Positions 42,604 through 51,222 of a DNA stretch of 64,000 bases are shown one piece after another (position 1 is the first letter of the stretch; each line of letters begins with the position of its first letter). The stretch is taken from positions 62,001 to 126,000 of the forward strand of contig NZ_JAKRET010000006.1 of assembly GCF_022664395.1 (NCBI RefSeq), in the 5' to 3' direction. The stretch is from Sphingomonas lacusdianchii (GTDB taxonomy: Bacteria; Pseudomonadota; Alphaproteobacteria; Sphingomonadales; Sphingomonadaceae). Made by a program: the position numbers and the translations under genes. A model generated the notes under the pieces. That model saw only the letters and a program-made list of their open reading frames with translations, was not told the DNA's origin and did not search any database.

Positions 42604-43722
42604 TTACTTCGCTGCAGCGCGATACAAGTCATAAAACGCATCGACATGCCCGCGCCAGCCAAAGCGCGCGTCGAGCAGGCTGTCCAGTGCCGCCGAATCG
42701 GGCCGCGCGATCGTCGGCCAGTCGCGCGCGAACGCCGCGCCCGAGGCGGGATCGGTGAAATCGACGATGCGGCCGAACCCCATCGTCTCGATCGTCCGTT
42801 CGAAGGCGGGAATGGCGTTCAACACCGGATAGAGATGCGCCGACGCCCCCTCGATCGCCGCCAGACCGAAGCCTTCATAGCTCGATGCCGACACATAGAC
42901 CGACGAGCGCCGGACGATATCGGCAATTTCGGAGTCGCTCGGCGTCACCACCACCTCGACCGCGTCGGCAATGCCGGCGGCGGCGGCACGGTCGCGCAAT
43001 TCGCCCGTCTCCACGCCCATCGGTTTGCCGGCGATCACCAGCCGCCATGCCGGATCGATCGAACGCGCCTGCGCGAACCATGGCAGCAGGTCGAACAGGC
43101 CCTTGTTCGGCGCGAGCCGCCCGAAATACAGCATCGTGCGCGCCGACGGATCGGCCAGCCCGCGAAACTTGTCGAGGCTGACGCCATTTTCGATCAGCCG
43201 CAAATTGCGCGGACGGATTTGCAGGAACCGGTCATAATCCTGCTGGCTCGACGCCCCGGTCCCGGCATAGGCGCGCATCGCGGTGCGGGTGACCGTCGCG
43301 AAATAGCGCAGCTTCATCTTGCCGGCGAACTGGGTGTGGAAGAATCCGCCATGCGTCGACAGCACCAGTGTGCGGCCATGGATCGGCCTGGTCAGCGCGA
43401 GGTAATCGAACAGGAAATCGACGCCATGGACATGGACGATGTCCGCGCCGTGCAGGTGGCGCAGCACGCCGGGGGCGACCGGGTAGCGCTTCGACCCCTT
43501 CCAGCCGACGCGACGTATCTCGATCCCGTCGATCGCATCGTGGTGCGGCAATTTGGTCGCGGTAGCTTCGTCGAAGATGGTGTCGAGCGTCACCACGCGC
43601 ACGCCATGTCCGTCGCGCTGCTGATAGCGCGCCAGTTGCAGCACGCATTCCTCCATGCCGCCGATCCCCGGATGGAACTGGCGGACGACATGCACGATCG
43701 ACAGCGGCCGGTCGGCGCTCAT
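42604..43722 (-). CDS. Glycosyltransferase family 4
   Basis: The 372-residue GT-B fold enzyme starts with SIVHVVRQFHPGIGGMEECV, the acceptor-side glycine motif of GT4. The C-domain has MLYFGRLAPNKGLFDLLPWF and SVYVSASSYEGFGLAAIEGA, the EX7E nucleotide-sugar motif (E-G-F-G-L-A-A-I-E). It adds one sugar of the repeat unit on the cytoplasmic face. Start 43722 overlaps the stop of the GH5 lipoprotein gene by four bases, giving a flippase, GH5, GT4 translationally coupled chain. Donor sugar unknown; mannose or glucose are common. Confidence 0.92.
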   Translation of the reverse strand: MSADRPLSIVHVVRQFHPGIGGMEECVLQLARYQQRDGHGVRVVTLDTIFDEATATKLPHHDAIDGIEIRRVGWKGSKRYPVAPGVLRHLHGADIVHVHGVDFLFDYLALTRPIHGRTLVLSTHGGFFHTQFAGKMKLRYFATVTRTAMRAYAGTGASSQQDYDRFLQIRPRNLRLIENGVSLDKFRGLADPSARTMLYFGRLAPNKGLFDLLPWFAQARSIDPAWRLVIAGKPMGVETGELRDRAAAAGIADAVEVVVTPSDSEIADIVRRSSVYVSASSYEGFGLAAIEGASAHLYPVLNAIPAFERTIETMGFGRIVDFTDPASGAAFARDWPTIARPDSAALDSLLDARFGWRGHVDAFYDLYRAAAK

Positions 43723-44798
43723 GGGCGCGACTCCACCGGACCGGTGCGGGGGTCGGGGCCGGCAATGGGTCCGGGGCTGGTCGAAAGGGCCGGATTCAGC
43801 ATTCGTTGATACTCCGATGGAGGACAGGTGAACCGAAGGTCCTTGGGACATTCGATCTTGAACAGATAGCGGTCGGGCCACATCCGGCCCCCACCCCACC
43901 AGGTGACGCCAAGCAGTACGTCGCTATTGGCGCGTAGCTGCGCGACGGCATCGGCGCCCACGGCCATGCAGCCCGTCGGGATCGCCGCATAGCTGCCGAA
44001 CGCCGATTCGGTGATGTACCCGCGCAGGCCGCGCCGCCGCAGTTGTCGGGCGAACCGGTCGAACCCGCTGTCGGTACGCGGCTCGCCCTTGTCGTTGGTG
44101 CAGTCGCGCTTGGTACCCGAATTGTCCGAATCGAAATAGCGATGGCCGTTCAGGAAGGTGCGGTCGATCGGATCGAGCGGCCCCGGCGTCCGGTCGAGCG
44201 CGCAGCCGGCGCTTTGACATGCGCCGTCGGCCGACTCATGCTTGTCGAAGCGCTGGATGCCCGACCAGCCGGGCCATTGCAGCAGGATCGGATGGCGGAT
44301 GCCCGCCCGCCGCAGCCCGGCGATCACCGCCTTGGCCTCGCTCGCCCACTGCATCCATTCGACGTTGCCGGGTTCGTTGACCAGATCGATCATCACCGAC
44401 CCGTCATCGGGGAACTGTCGCGCCAGATCGGTCCAGAAGGCGATCTGCTCGCTCACCGGGTTCCAGCGCGAATTGTGGTTGTCGAGGATCAGCGGCACGC
44501 CGCGCGAGCGGGTGAAGGCGGCGATCGCCTTCAGTTCGTCGACCCGGTCGGCGGTCATCCGGCTGGGTCGGAACGGATAGCGGATCAGGCCGAAGCGCAG
44601 GCGATCGACGGCGTTGCGGACATCCGCCAGCGTCGGGCGCGCCGCGTCATTCTCGCGGCCCTCCGCACCCGACAGGTTGACGCCGAACTTCGGCGGCGGG
44701 GCCGGCCGGCGCGGTGGGTCCTTCGGTTCGGCGTCGCTCTGCCCGCTGCACCCGGCGACCAGCAGCATCTCGGCCAGCAGCCATGGCGCGCGCCTCAC
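43719..44798 (-). CDS. GH5-type glycoside hydrolase, lipoprotein
   Basis: The 359-residue protein begins with a lipoprotein signal (RAPWLLAEMLLVAGC). It has a (beta/alpha)8 cellulase-type domain: FGVNLSGAE at the first strand, LILDNHNSRW, the acid/base Glu in IDLVNEPGN (Glu142) and the nucleophile Glu in GYITESAFGS (Glu264). Both catalytic residues are present. It probably trims or edits the polysaccharide at the periplasmic face. The start is GTG at 44798, inside the flippase stop (GTGA). A longer upstream reading into the flippase gene is a frame shadow. It shares the opening GxNLSGAE motif with the RTX-tailed GH5 at 54721-56871. Confidence 0.87.
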   Translation of the reverse strand: MRRAPWLLAEMLLVAGCSGQSDAEPKDPPRRPAPPPKFGVNLSGAEGRENDAARPTLADVRNAVDRLRFGLIRYPFRPSRMTADRVDELKAIAAFTRSRGVPLILDNHNSRWNPVSEQIAFWTDLARQFPDDGSVMIDLVNEPGNVEWMQWASEAKAVIAGLRRAGIRHPILLQWPGWSGIQRFDKHESADGACQSAGCALDRTPGPLDPIDRTFLNGHRYFDSDNSGTKRDCTNDKGEPRTDSGFDRFARQLRRRGLRGYITESAFGSYAAIPTGCMAVGADAVAQLRANSDVLLGVTWWGGGRMWPDRYLFKIECPKDLRFTCPPSEYQRMLNPALSTSPGPIAGPDPRTGPVESRP

Positions 44799-46333
44799 GA
44801 CGCCGCCCCCCGCCGCCGGGCGATCGCGCGCGCGGCAGAATCGATCAGCGACACCAGAAATTCTCCCAGCAACCAGCGCGGCCGCCGCCATAGCAGGATC
44901 AGCCCGACGACCAGCAGCGCCGCCCCCGAGACGCTGACCGTCACTAGCGCCGGCGCCGCCGCGTTTCGCAACAGCGTCACGACCGGCAGCACGACCGCGA
45001 CGCTCAACGCCGCCAGCAACAGGCCATGGCCGTGGCTGGCGGCGAACGCGCGCAGGTCGACGCCGGCGATGCGACAGGCGTTGACGTTGATGATGCAATA
45101 GGACGCCACCACCGCGATACTCCCTGCCAGCGCAACCGCCTCGATACCATAAGGATAGGCGATCAACGCCCCGCCGACGACCATGCCGAGATACACGATC
45201 TGGTTGAAGATCATCGCCCCCGTCGCCGCTCTCGCCCGCTGCAACGACCCGCCGATCTTCGACCCCAGCCGAAAATAGCTTGCCGAACACAGGATCGCAA
45301 ACGGCCCGATCACCGCCGCCCAGCGCGATCCGAGGATGATGTCGATCACCTCCGGGGCCAGCACCGCCAGCAGCGCCGACATCGGCATGCCGATCGCCGC
45401 GGTCAGTTCGGTCCCGCGCAGAAAGGCGGCGCGCAGCCGCACGGCATCGTCCTGCACCTGTGCCATGGCGGGAAACACCAGCCGTTCGGCGATGCGGGTA
45501 TAGAGTTCGGACGGCACGCTCATCAGGTTGAAGGCGCGCGAATAGATGCCGAGCGCGGCGGCATCCATCGTCCGGCCGACGACCAGATTGTTGGAGCGCA
45601 GCGCAAAGAAATTCAGGATGCGCGCCAGCGAAAAGCCGGCCCCGCGCCCCATCAATCGCCGGAACCCCGCCCGCGTCAGCAGCGGCCGCATCGGCGGGCG
45701 GACGATCGCGACCAGCCATCCCGCCTTGAACGCGGTTTCGACCAGCGCCGCCGCCACCAGAGCCCAATAGCCCCAGCCGCGCCACGCGAGCAGGATGCCG
45801 ACCCCGCCGGTGCCGACGATTCGGCCCAGCACCTGCGCGATCATCACCCGCCGCACATCGAGCTGCCGCACCAGCAGATTTTCGGGCACGATGCCGAACG
45901 ACTGGATGACGAATACCAGCGCCAGCACGCGCAGGACGTCGGTCACCCCGTCGATATCGAGGAAATCGCCCGCCAGCGGCGCCAGAAGCTGGGCAAGCAG
46001 GAAATAGCCGATGCCGCTCAGGACGACGAGCGTGCCGGCGACGCGCAGATCGTCGCGCGTCAGCCCCGGCATCTGTACGATCGTCGCGCCGATCCCGACC
46101 TCGGCCAGCAGCAATGCCAGTTCGATGAAGATCGTGGCGCCGGCGATCACGCCGAAATCATGCGGGAACAGGATGCGGGCGAGCACGGCGGTGAAGCCCA
46201 GCTCGATCGCCTTCGACGTCAGTTGCAGCGCGGTGGTCCACCCTGCCCCGGCGGCGAGGGTGCGCTTCATCGACCCCGGCGGGCCGGCACGTGCCACCGG
46301 ATCGCGATCCTCGATGCGGCTGTCGTCGCTCAT
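44795..46333 (-). CDS. Oligosaccharide flippase (Wzx, MOP superfamily)
   Basis: The 512-residue integral membrane protein has about 12-14 hydrophobic helices. Family signatures are AAGAGWTTALQLTSKAIELGFT near the start, ARILFPHDFGVIAGATIFIE, and SRAFNLMSVPSELYTRIAER in the middle. It moves lipid-linked repeat units across the inner membrane. Relatives are often annotated lipopolysaccharide biosynthesis protein. It starts a leftward coupled chain (flippase, GH5, GT4). No sign of damage. Confidence 0.93.
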   Translation of the reverse strand: MSDDSRIEDRDPVARAGPPGSMKRTLAAGAGWTTALQLTSKAIELGFTAVLARILFPHDFGVIAGATIFIELALLLAEVGIGATIVQMPGLTRDDLRVAGTLVVLSGIGYFLLAQLLAPLAGDFLDIDGVTDVLRVLALVFVIQSFGIVPENLLVRQLDVRRVMIAQVLGRIVGTGGVGILLAWRGWGYWALVAAALVETAFKAGWLVAIVRPPMRPLLTRAGFRRLMGRGAGFSLARILNFFALRSNNLVVGRTMDAAALGIYSRAFNLMSVPSELYTRIAERLVFPAMAQVQDDAVRLRAAFLRGTELTAAIGMPMSALLAVLAPEVIDIILGSRWAAVIGPFAILCSASYFRLGSKIGGSLQRARAATGAMIFNQIVYLGMVVGGALIAYPYGIEAVALAGSIAVVASYCIINVNACRIAGVDLRAFAASHGHGLLLAALSVAVVLPVVTLLRNAAAPALVTVSVSGAALLVVGLILLWRRPRWLLGEFLVSLIDSAARAIARRRGAAS

Positions 46334-46360
46334 CGATCGCCGCGCCGGTACGAACCAACC

Positions 46361-46387
46361 GGCGGACGCTCCCCGGGAACGTCCGCC
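46361..46387 (-). terminator. Hairpin after the export-protein gene
   Basis: GGCGGACG (46361-46368) pairs with CGTCCGCC (46380-46387) around an 11-base loop. It is just past the stop of the leftward Wza-type gene. There is no T-run, so termination is plausible but not certain. Confidence 0.45.
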
Positions 46388-46394
46388 GTCCCGG

Positions 46395-47165
46395 TCAGAA
46401 AATGCGCTCGCGGACGAACAGCACGTCGTCAGGCAGGACCGGCGCGGCCAGTTCGGCCTCCAGCTCGCGCCCGCCGCGATACAGCGTCACCTTGCGCTCC
46501 GACCCCGACAGCGTCGGGCCGCCCGCGCGGGCCAGTGCCTGGCGGATGGTCATGCCCGGCGCGATCGCGAACGCCCCGGCATTGCCGATCTGGCCGTAGA
46601 CATAATATTGCGGCGCCGCGATCGCATAGACCGCATCGCCCGGCTGCATCGCGATATCGGCCTGCTGTCCGCGCGCGATCTGCGTCAGGCTGTAGGTCGT
46701 GACCTTGCCGCCGCGCCGCAACTCGACGATGTCCGAGCCACCTTCGCGCAGGCCGCCGGCGCGTGCCGCCAGTTCGCTCAACTGGGTCGGACGGTCGAGC
46801 GGCACGATCCCCGGCTTGGCGAACTCGCCGAGCACGGTGACGGTGCGGCTGGCGTAATCGACGATCTCGACGTTGACGATCGGATCGTTGACGTACCCGC
46901 CGCGGCGCAGCTGTTCCTGGATCGCGCTGGCCAGTGCCTGCGTCGTGCGATTCGATGCCTCGACCCGGCCGACCAGCGGCAGGGTGATCGATCCGTCGGA
47001 CTTGATCCGGGTCTTGGTCACCGAACCGCCCTGACCATAGATCGACACCTCGATCTGGTCCTCGGCCCCCAGCCGATATCCATCCCATGTCGCCTGCGCC
47101 GCCGCGGGCTGCACGAGGGCGCACGGCATCGCGATCGCGATGGCCAGACTGACGAACGCCTTCAT
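46395..47165 (-). CDS. Polysaccharide biosynthesis/export protein (Wza/GumB/GelD-like)
   Basis: The 256-residue outer-membrane export protein has a signal (MKAFVSLAIAIAMPCALVQP). The Poly_export domain contains YRLGAEDQIEVSIYGQGGSV and SDGSITLPLVGRVEASNRTT, and SLBB-type segments follow (VTVLGEFAKPGIVPLDRPTQ, YYVYGQIGNAGAFAIAPGMT). It is shorter than E. coli Wza and lacks a clear lipobox, as with GumB-like proteins. Start 47165 is chosen for its signal peptide and AAAGGA upstream; ATG 47183, overlapping the preceding stop, is an alternative. It is coupled to the beta-barrel gene. Confidence 0.93.
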   Translation of the reverse strand: MKAFVSLAIAIAMPCALVQPAAAQATWDGYRLGAEDQIEVSIYGQGGSVTKTRIKSDGSITLPLVGRVEASNRTTQALASAIQEQLRRGGYVNDPIVNVEIVDYASRTVTVLGEFAKPGIVPLDRPTQLSELAARAGGLREGGSDIVELRRGGKVTTYSLTQIARGQQADIAMQPGDAVYAIAAPQYYVYGQIGNAGAFAIAPGMTIRQALARAGGPTLSGSERKVTLYRGGRELEAELAAPVLPDDVLFVRERIF

Positions 47166-47182
47166 CCCCTTATCCTTTCCCA

Positions 47183-48367
47183 TCAAATGCGCAGCAACGC
47201 CCGTAATGTCGTGGAGAAGCTGTCATAATCGTAAAAATCATTCTCGGCGGTACGCTGCCGGTAGCGGGTCGCCAGTTCCAGCGTGATCGGCTGTGCCAGT
47301 CGGTAGCGGACATCGGCCTGCGCGGTAAGCTGGGTATCCGAGCCGCGCGGCTGCGTCAGGAACAGCGGATCCTCGCCCCGGTAATCGCGCTCCGACAACT
47401 GGACGCCGGCGCCGAACGACGTCTTCCGGCTGACCGTCAGCCGCGCGCCGAAATCGGCCTGCCGGCGCAAGATATAGCTGGTGCCCAGATTGCCGCGCGC
47501 CGAAACCAACCGGCCATAGCCCGCCGACAGCACGAATCGCGAGATCGGCGTATAGGATGCGTCGATCGCATAGGTGATGCCGCTGAAGGGCGACGCCTGT
47601 GGCGATGCCGGATCTGCCGAGGTGTAGCCGACCTCGGCACTCGCCTTGATCCGGGTACCGACGTCGCGGGCGAGGCGCAGGCCGGCCGAGCGGACCTGCG
47701 TCACGTCGCGGATCGGCCCTTCCGGCGTGGTGAACACACGCGCGCGCCGGATCGTGGAGAACGCACCGAACAGTTGCGCCGTGCCGAGGCTGGGGCGGCT
47801 GTACCCGATGCCGACGCGACCATCGACGGTGTTCTGGTTCCGCTCCTGCCGGCGCTGGTTATCGACCTTGAAATATCCGGCCGAGGCGAGCGGATAGAAG
47901 CCGGCCGGACGCGGGCAGCTGGCGTTGATCGAATAATCCTGGGTCGTCGCGACGTTGCTGATGACGACGCCCAGATCCTCGAGATCGGACTGCGCCTGGA
48001 AAAAGCCGCCCTGGATCGTCGCACGGCATTTCGGCCCGACCCGCACGTCCGCGCCGCCGATCAGCGCGATATCCTGCCGATTCAGAAAGCGGAAGCGGTC
48101 GTTCCAGACATAGCCGGCATAGCCGTTGGCGAAAATCCGCTGCCGTGCCAGTTGCCGGCTGTAATCCAGCGTCACGCGCGGCGCCATCGACAGATTGTCG
48201 GTCGGCCCGTTGGTGCGCTGTTCGCCCAGACGCAGGATGTTGGTGTCATAGGTTTCGACCACCGCCAGCGACAGGTCGAACTTGTTCTCCTGCGCCCGTG
48301 CGGGGGCCGCGGCCACGACAAGGCCGACTGCGCCAGCGGTCGCGGCGATGGCGACTGGACCCTTCAT
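47183..48367 (-). CDS. Outer-membrane beta-barrel protein of the exopolysaccharide locus
   Basis: The 394-residue protein has a signal (MKGPVAIAATAGAVGLVV, cleavage near PARAQ). It is then almost all alternating beta-strands with aromatic girdles (GYAGYVWNDRFRFLNRQDIA, LSAGYGRLVSARGNLGTSYI, FGAGVQLSERDYRGED). It resembles the putative outer membrane beta-barrel (BBP2) proteins found beside wza in sphingomonad EPS clusters (GelF-like). A role as the outer pore or export partner is inferred. Start 48367 has GGGAG nine bases upstream. It is the first gene of the leftward unit with the Wza-type gene. Confidence 0.82.
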   Translation of the reverse strand: MKGPVAIAATAGAVGLVVAAAPARAQENKFDLSLAVVETYDTNILRLGEQRTNGPTDNLSMAPRVTLDYSRQLARQRIFANGYAGYVWNDRFRFLNRQDIALIGGADVRVGPKCRATIQGGFFQAQSDLEDLGVVISNVATTQDYSINASCPRPAGFYPLASAGYFKVDNQRRQERNQNTVDGRVGIGYSRPSLGTAQLFGAFSTIRRARVFTTPEGPIRDVTQVRSAGLRLARDVGTRIKASAEVGYTSADPASPQASPFSGITYAIDASYTPISRFVLSAGYGRLVSARGNLGTSYILRRQADFGARLTVSRKTSFGAGVQLSERDYRGEDPLFLTQPRGSDTQLTAQADVRYRLAQPITLELATRYRQRTAENDFYDYDSFSTTLRALLRI

Positions 48368-48543
48368 TCCCCGAACTCCCTGTCGGATGCGGCGCATCCG
48401 GCCCTCTGCTCTATGACTTTCCGGCGGCCCGGTCAAAACCCGGACGCACCCGTTACGATCCGCCTGCCGGCGCTGCCGGACCGCGTCCCGTCACCACGAC
48501 GAACGGGGGTAACTAACCACGGCGGCTCGACAAGTATATCCCT

Positions 48544-48560
48544 ATGCTGCATTGCGGCAT
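48544..48560. promoter_or_regulatory. Short dyad between divergent EPS units
   Basis: ATGCTGCATTGCGGCAT is a seven-over-seven dyad with one mismatch in the 293-base gap between the leftward beta-barrel gene and the rightward GumK-like gene. It may be an operator serving both. No consensus is recognised and the remaining gap shows nothing else. Confidence 0.3.
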
Positions 48561-48660
48561 CATTTCGCCTCCGCACCATTGACCCCGCGCAAATGGCAAG
48601 CCATTGCGTGGCCAGAGGCGCGGGTCGATGACAGGCGCAGCACGCTACAAGGAGCGCGAC

Positions 48661-49812
48661 ATGAGCAAGGGACGGGTCGTGTTCGTGTCCGCCTTTCACG
48701 ATTATCGCACCGCCAAGCGGGCGAGCATCCACCCCATCGCCAAGGCGCTGGCCAATACCGGCTATGACGTCACCTTCCTGTCGACGCGGTTCAGCCGGCT
48801 GTCGCGGCGCAAGGGTGATTCGCGGCTGTTCCTGTGGGATCGGGCCAACCGGTTCGAAACGGTCGACAATATTCGCTGCTATCTGTGGCGTACCGCCTTC
48901 CACCCCTTCGCGACCGGCTCGGCGCTCGGCGACAAGGTGATGGGGACGCTGTTCCCGCTCTATGCGGAACTGCCCAACCGCGACGTCGACCGCATGTTCG
49001 CCGAGGCCGATTATCTGGTGGTCGAGGCGACGGTCGCGGCGGTCATGCTGCGGCGGATGCGCCGGCTCAACCCCACCGCGCGCATCATCTATTATGCGAC
49101 CGACCGGCTCGATACCGTCGGCGCCCACCCCTATGTCCGGCAGCGGCTGGAGGTGGATGGCGCGCTGGTCCATCATGTCAGCCTGCGTTCCAGCGTGATG
49201 GCCGAGGATTTCGGCTGGGCGACCGACCGGCTGACCCGGATCGGCTTCGGCATCGATCCCGACGATTTCGTCGACGACGGCACCAATCCCTATGCACCCG
49301 GCACGATCAACGCCGTGTCGGTCGGGGCGATGCTGTTCGACCAGAATTTCTTTCGCATCGCCGCCCCCGCCTTTCCCGACGTGCAGTTCCACGTCATCGG
49401 CAGCGGCGCGAAGTTCGATTGCCCGCCCAACGTGATCCTGCATGACGAAATGCCGTTCCGCGCGACGCTGCCCTATCTGCGCCATGCGACGATCGGCCTC
49501 GCGCCCTATCACCGTGCCGCAGGGGTCGAATATCTGGCGGAGTCGAGCCTGAAGCTCGCCCAGTATGAATATCTGGGCCGGCCAGCGGTTTGCCCCGACT
49601 TCGCGCAAGGCGATATCGCATCGCGTTTCGGATATCGTAACGACGACCCGGTATCGATCCACGCGGCAATACGCGATGCGCTGGCGGCAGCGGGGAGCGT
49701 GGCACCGCGCGCCTTTCCCACATGGGACGGGATCGGCGAACGGCTGCTGCACCCCGAACGCTATCCGGACACCGCTCTGCCGGGGCACGCGCTACCGCAT
49801 TCGAACCGATAG
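48661..49812 (+). CDS. GumK-like glucuronosyltransferase (GT70 type)
   Basis: The 383-residue GT-B fold protein opens GRVVFVSAFHDYRTAKRASI, then HPIAKALANTGYDVTFLSTR, matching GumK, the beta-glucuronosyltransferase of xanthan, and its sphingan counterpart GelK. The middle has ADYLVVEATVAAVMLRRMRR and IIYYATDRLDTVGAHP; the C-domain has SLKLAQYEYLGRPAVCPDF. It would add glucuronate to the lipid-linked repeat unit and explains the need for UDP-glucuronate enzymes. Start 48661 has AAGGAG seven bases upstream; an upstream in-frame ATG is not needed. Confidence 0.82.
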   Translation: MSKGRVVFVSAFHDYRTAKRASIHPIAKALANTGYDVTFLSTRFSRLSRRKGDSRLFLWDRANRFETVDNIRCYLWRTAFHPFATGSALGDKVMGTLFPLYAELPNRDVDRMFAEADYLVVEATVAAVMLRRMRRLNPTARIIYYATDRLDTVGAHPYVRQRLEVDGALVHHVSLRSSVMAEDFGWATDRLTRIGFGIDPDDFVDDGTNPYAPGTINAVSVGAMLFDQNFFRIAAPAFPDVQFHVIGSGAKFDCPPNVILHDEMPFRATLPYLRHATIGLAPYHRAAGVEYLAESSLKLAQYEYLGRPAVCPDFAQGDIASRFGYRNDDPVSIHAAIRDALAAAGSVAPRAFPTWDGIGERLLHPERYPDTALPGHALPHSNR

Positions 49813-49881
49813 GCAATTGATGACGTTTATGCGATGCAAGGTTCGGGCAGGCCGGGGCCGGCCCGTGGGGAAGGAGGCGGA

Positions 49882-51222
49882 ATGTTCGATCGGTTGATGG
49901 CGCATGTCCGCCTGCTGCTGCGCAGGATCAATGGCGATACCGGACGGATGCTGCCCAGCCCGCTGAAGGTCGCGGCACAGGCGTCGCGCCCGCCGGTTCC
50001 GCGCGCGCCGACGCCGCCGGTCCGGACCGCCGCCCCCGAATTGTCGCCCGAACGCCGGATCGAGCGTACCCGCGCGCTCGCCGTCCGCCTGTTCGGCGCG
50101 AATCAGCCGGTCGACAATCCGCGCGACCTGTTCGGGCGCGAAGCCGAATTGCGGACGCTGCGCGAAGCGGTGCTCGAATCGGGCATGCACGCCGTCATCC
50201 ATGGCCCGCGCGGCAGCGGCAAGACGTCGCTGGTCCGCGTGTTCGGCGACATGGCCGATGCGCGCGGCGCCACCATCATCTATCTGTCGTGCGCGGGCAC
50301 CGGCGATTTCGGACAGGTCATCCTGCCCTATCTCCACGAACTCGGCCCCGCCCCGTTCGGGCTACGCGGCGACGAATATAGCAAGGCGATCGACCTGTTG
50401 TCGGCGGCACCGACGCCGCGTGCGGTCGCCGCGCTGCTGGCCCGTGCCGACCGCGACGACGTCGTCTTCATCCTCGACGAATTCGACCGCCTCGACGACA
50501 CCGAGACCAAGGCGCAGCTCGCGCTGCTGCTGAAACTGCTGTCCGACATGCGCTCGCGCGTGCGGCTGCTGTTCGTCGGCATTTCCGGCGACGTCAGCGA
50601 ACTGATCGACGTCCACGCCTCGGTCCGCCGCCACCTGACCGCGGTCGGTCTGAAGCCGATCGCCGATGCCGAGGTGAAGAACTTCATCCGCCTGACCAGC
50701 AACGCCATCGGCCTGACCATCGCCCCGAACGCCTTGGAAGCGTTGCGCTGGGCCGCCTGCGGTTCGCCCTATCATATGCGGTTGTTCAGCCTGCAGGCGT
50801 GCCTGGTCGCGATCGACCGCGGACAGCAGGAGGTCGACGATGCGGCGATGACCGAGGGGCTGCGCCGCGCGCAGGCGATCTGGCGCACGACCAATCCGCG
50901 CGACGACGAACTGTTCTCGCAACTGCTCGCCGCACGCCGCTATCCGATCGCGTTGCTTGAAAGCTTCGCGCGGGCCTGTGCCACCCATCTCGAATTCACC
51001 GTCGCCGACCTGACCGACGCCCTGATCCGCGACGGCCATGATCCGGCGCTGGTGCCCGACCTGATCGACAGCTTTTCGCCTGCCCTCGGCCGTATGCAGC
51101 AAGGGTCGCAGCGCCTGGCGTTCGACGACGTGCTCGCGCCGCAATTGCTGCTGTCGATGTGCGTGACGACGCGGACGGGCGCTGCCCCCGTGCCGGCCGC
51201 CGACGAAGGAACCATGCAATGA
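49882..51222 (+). CDS. AAA+ ATPase (AAA_16/ORC-like) in the EPS operon
   Basis: The 446-residue cytosolic protein has a Pro-rich N-terminus (about 35-55), then an AAA domain with Walker A GPRGSGKTS (108-116) and Walker B VVFILDEFDRLDD (194-206), a sensor-like LLFVGISGDVSELI, and a C-terminal winged-helix-like part (about 330-420). Such AAA_16/ORC-like ATPases are not standard components of Wzx/Wzy pathways. It overlaps the co-polymerase gene by four bases, so its product is needed with the chain-length machinery. A role supplying ATPase activity or a regulatory input to the co-polymerase is an inference. Confidence 0.8.
   Translation: MFDRLMAHVRLLLRRINGDTGRMLPSPLKVAAQASRPPVPRAPTPPVRTAAPELSPERRIERTRALAVRLFGANQPVDNPRDLFGREAELRTLREAVLESGMHAVIHGPRGSGKTSLVRVFGDMADARGATIIYLSCAGTGDFGQVILPYLHELGPAPFGLRGDEYSKAIDLLSAAPTPRAVAALLARADRDDVVFILDEFDRLDDTETKAQLALLLKLLSDMRSRVRLLFVGISGDVSELIDVHASVRRHLTAVGLKPIADAEVKNFIRLTSNAIGLTIAPNALEALRWAACGSPYHMRLFSLQACLVAIDRGQQEVDDAAMTEGLRRAQAIWRTTNPRDDELFSQLLAARRYPIALLESFARACATHLEFTVADLTDALIRDGHDPALVPDLIDSFSPALGRMQQGSQRLAFDDVLAPQLLLSMCVTTRTGAAPVPAADEGTMQ

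Noticed and set aside
44799-45785. In-frame upstream extension of the GH5 lipoprotein
   Set aside because: It is the out-of-frame shadow of the flippase. The GTG at 44798 gives a proper lipoprotein signal and a four-base overlap.
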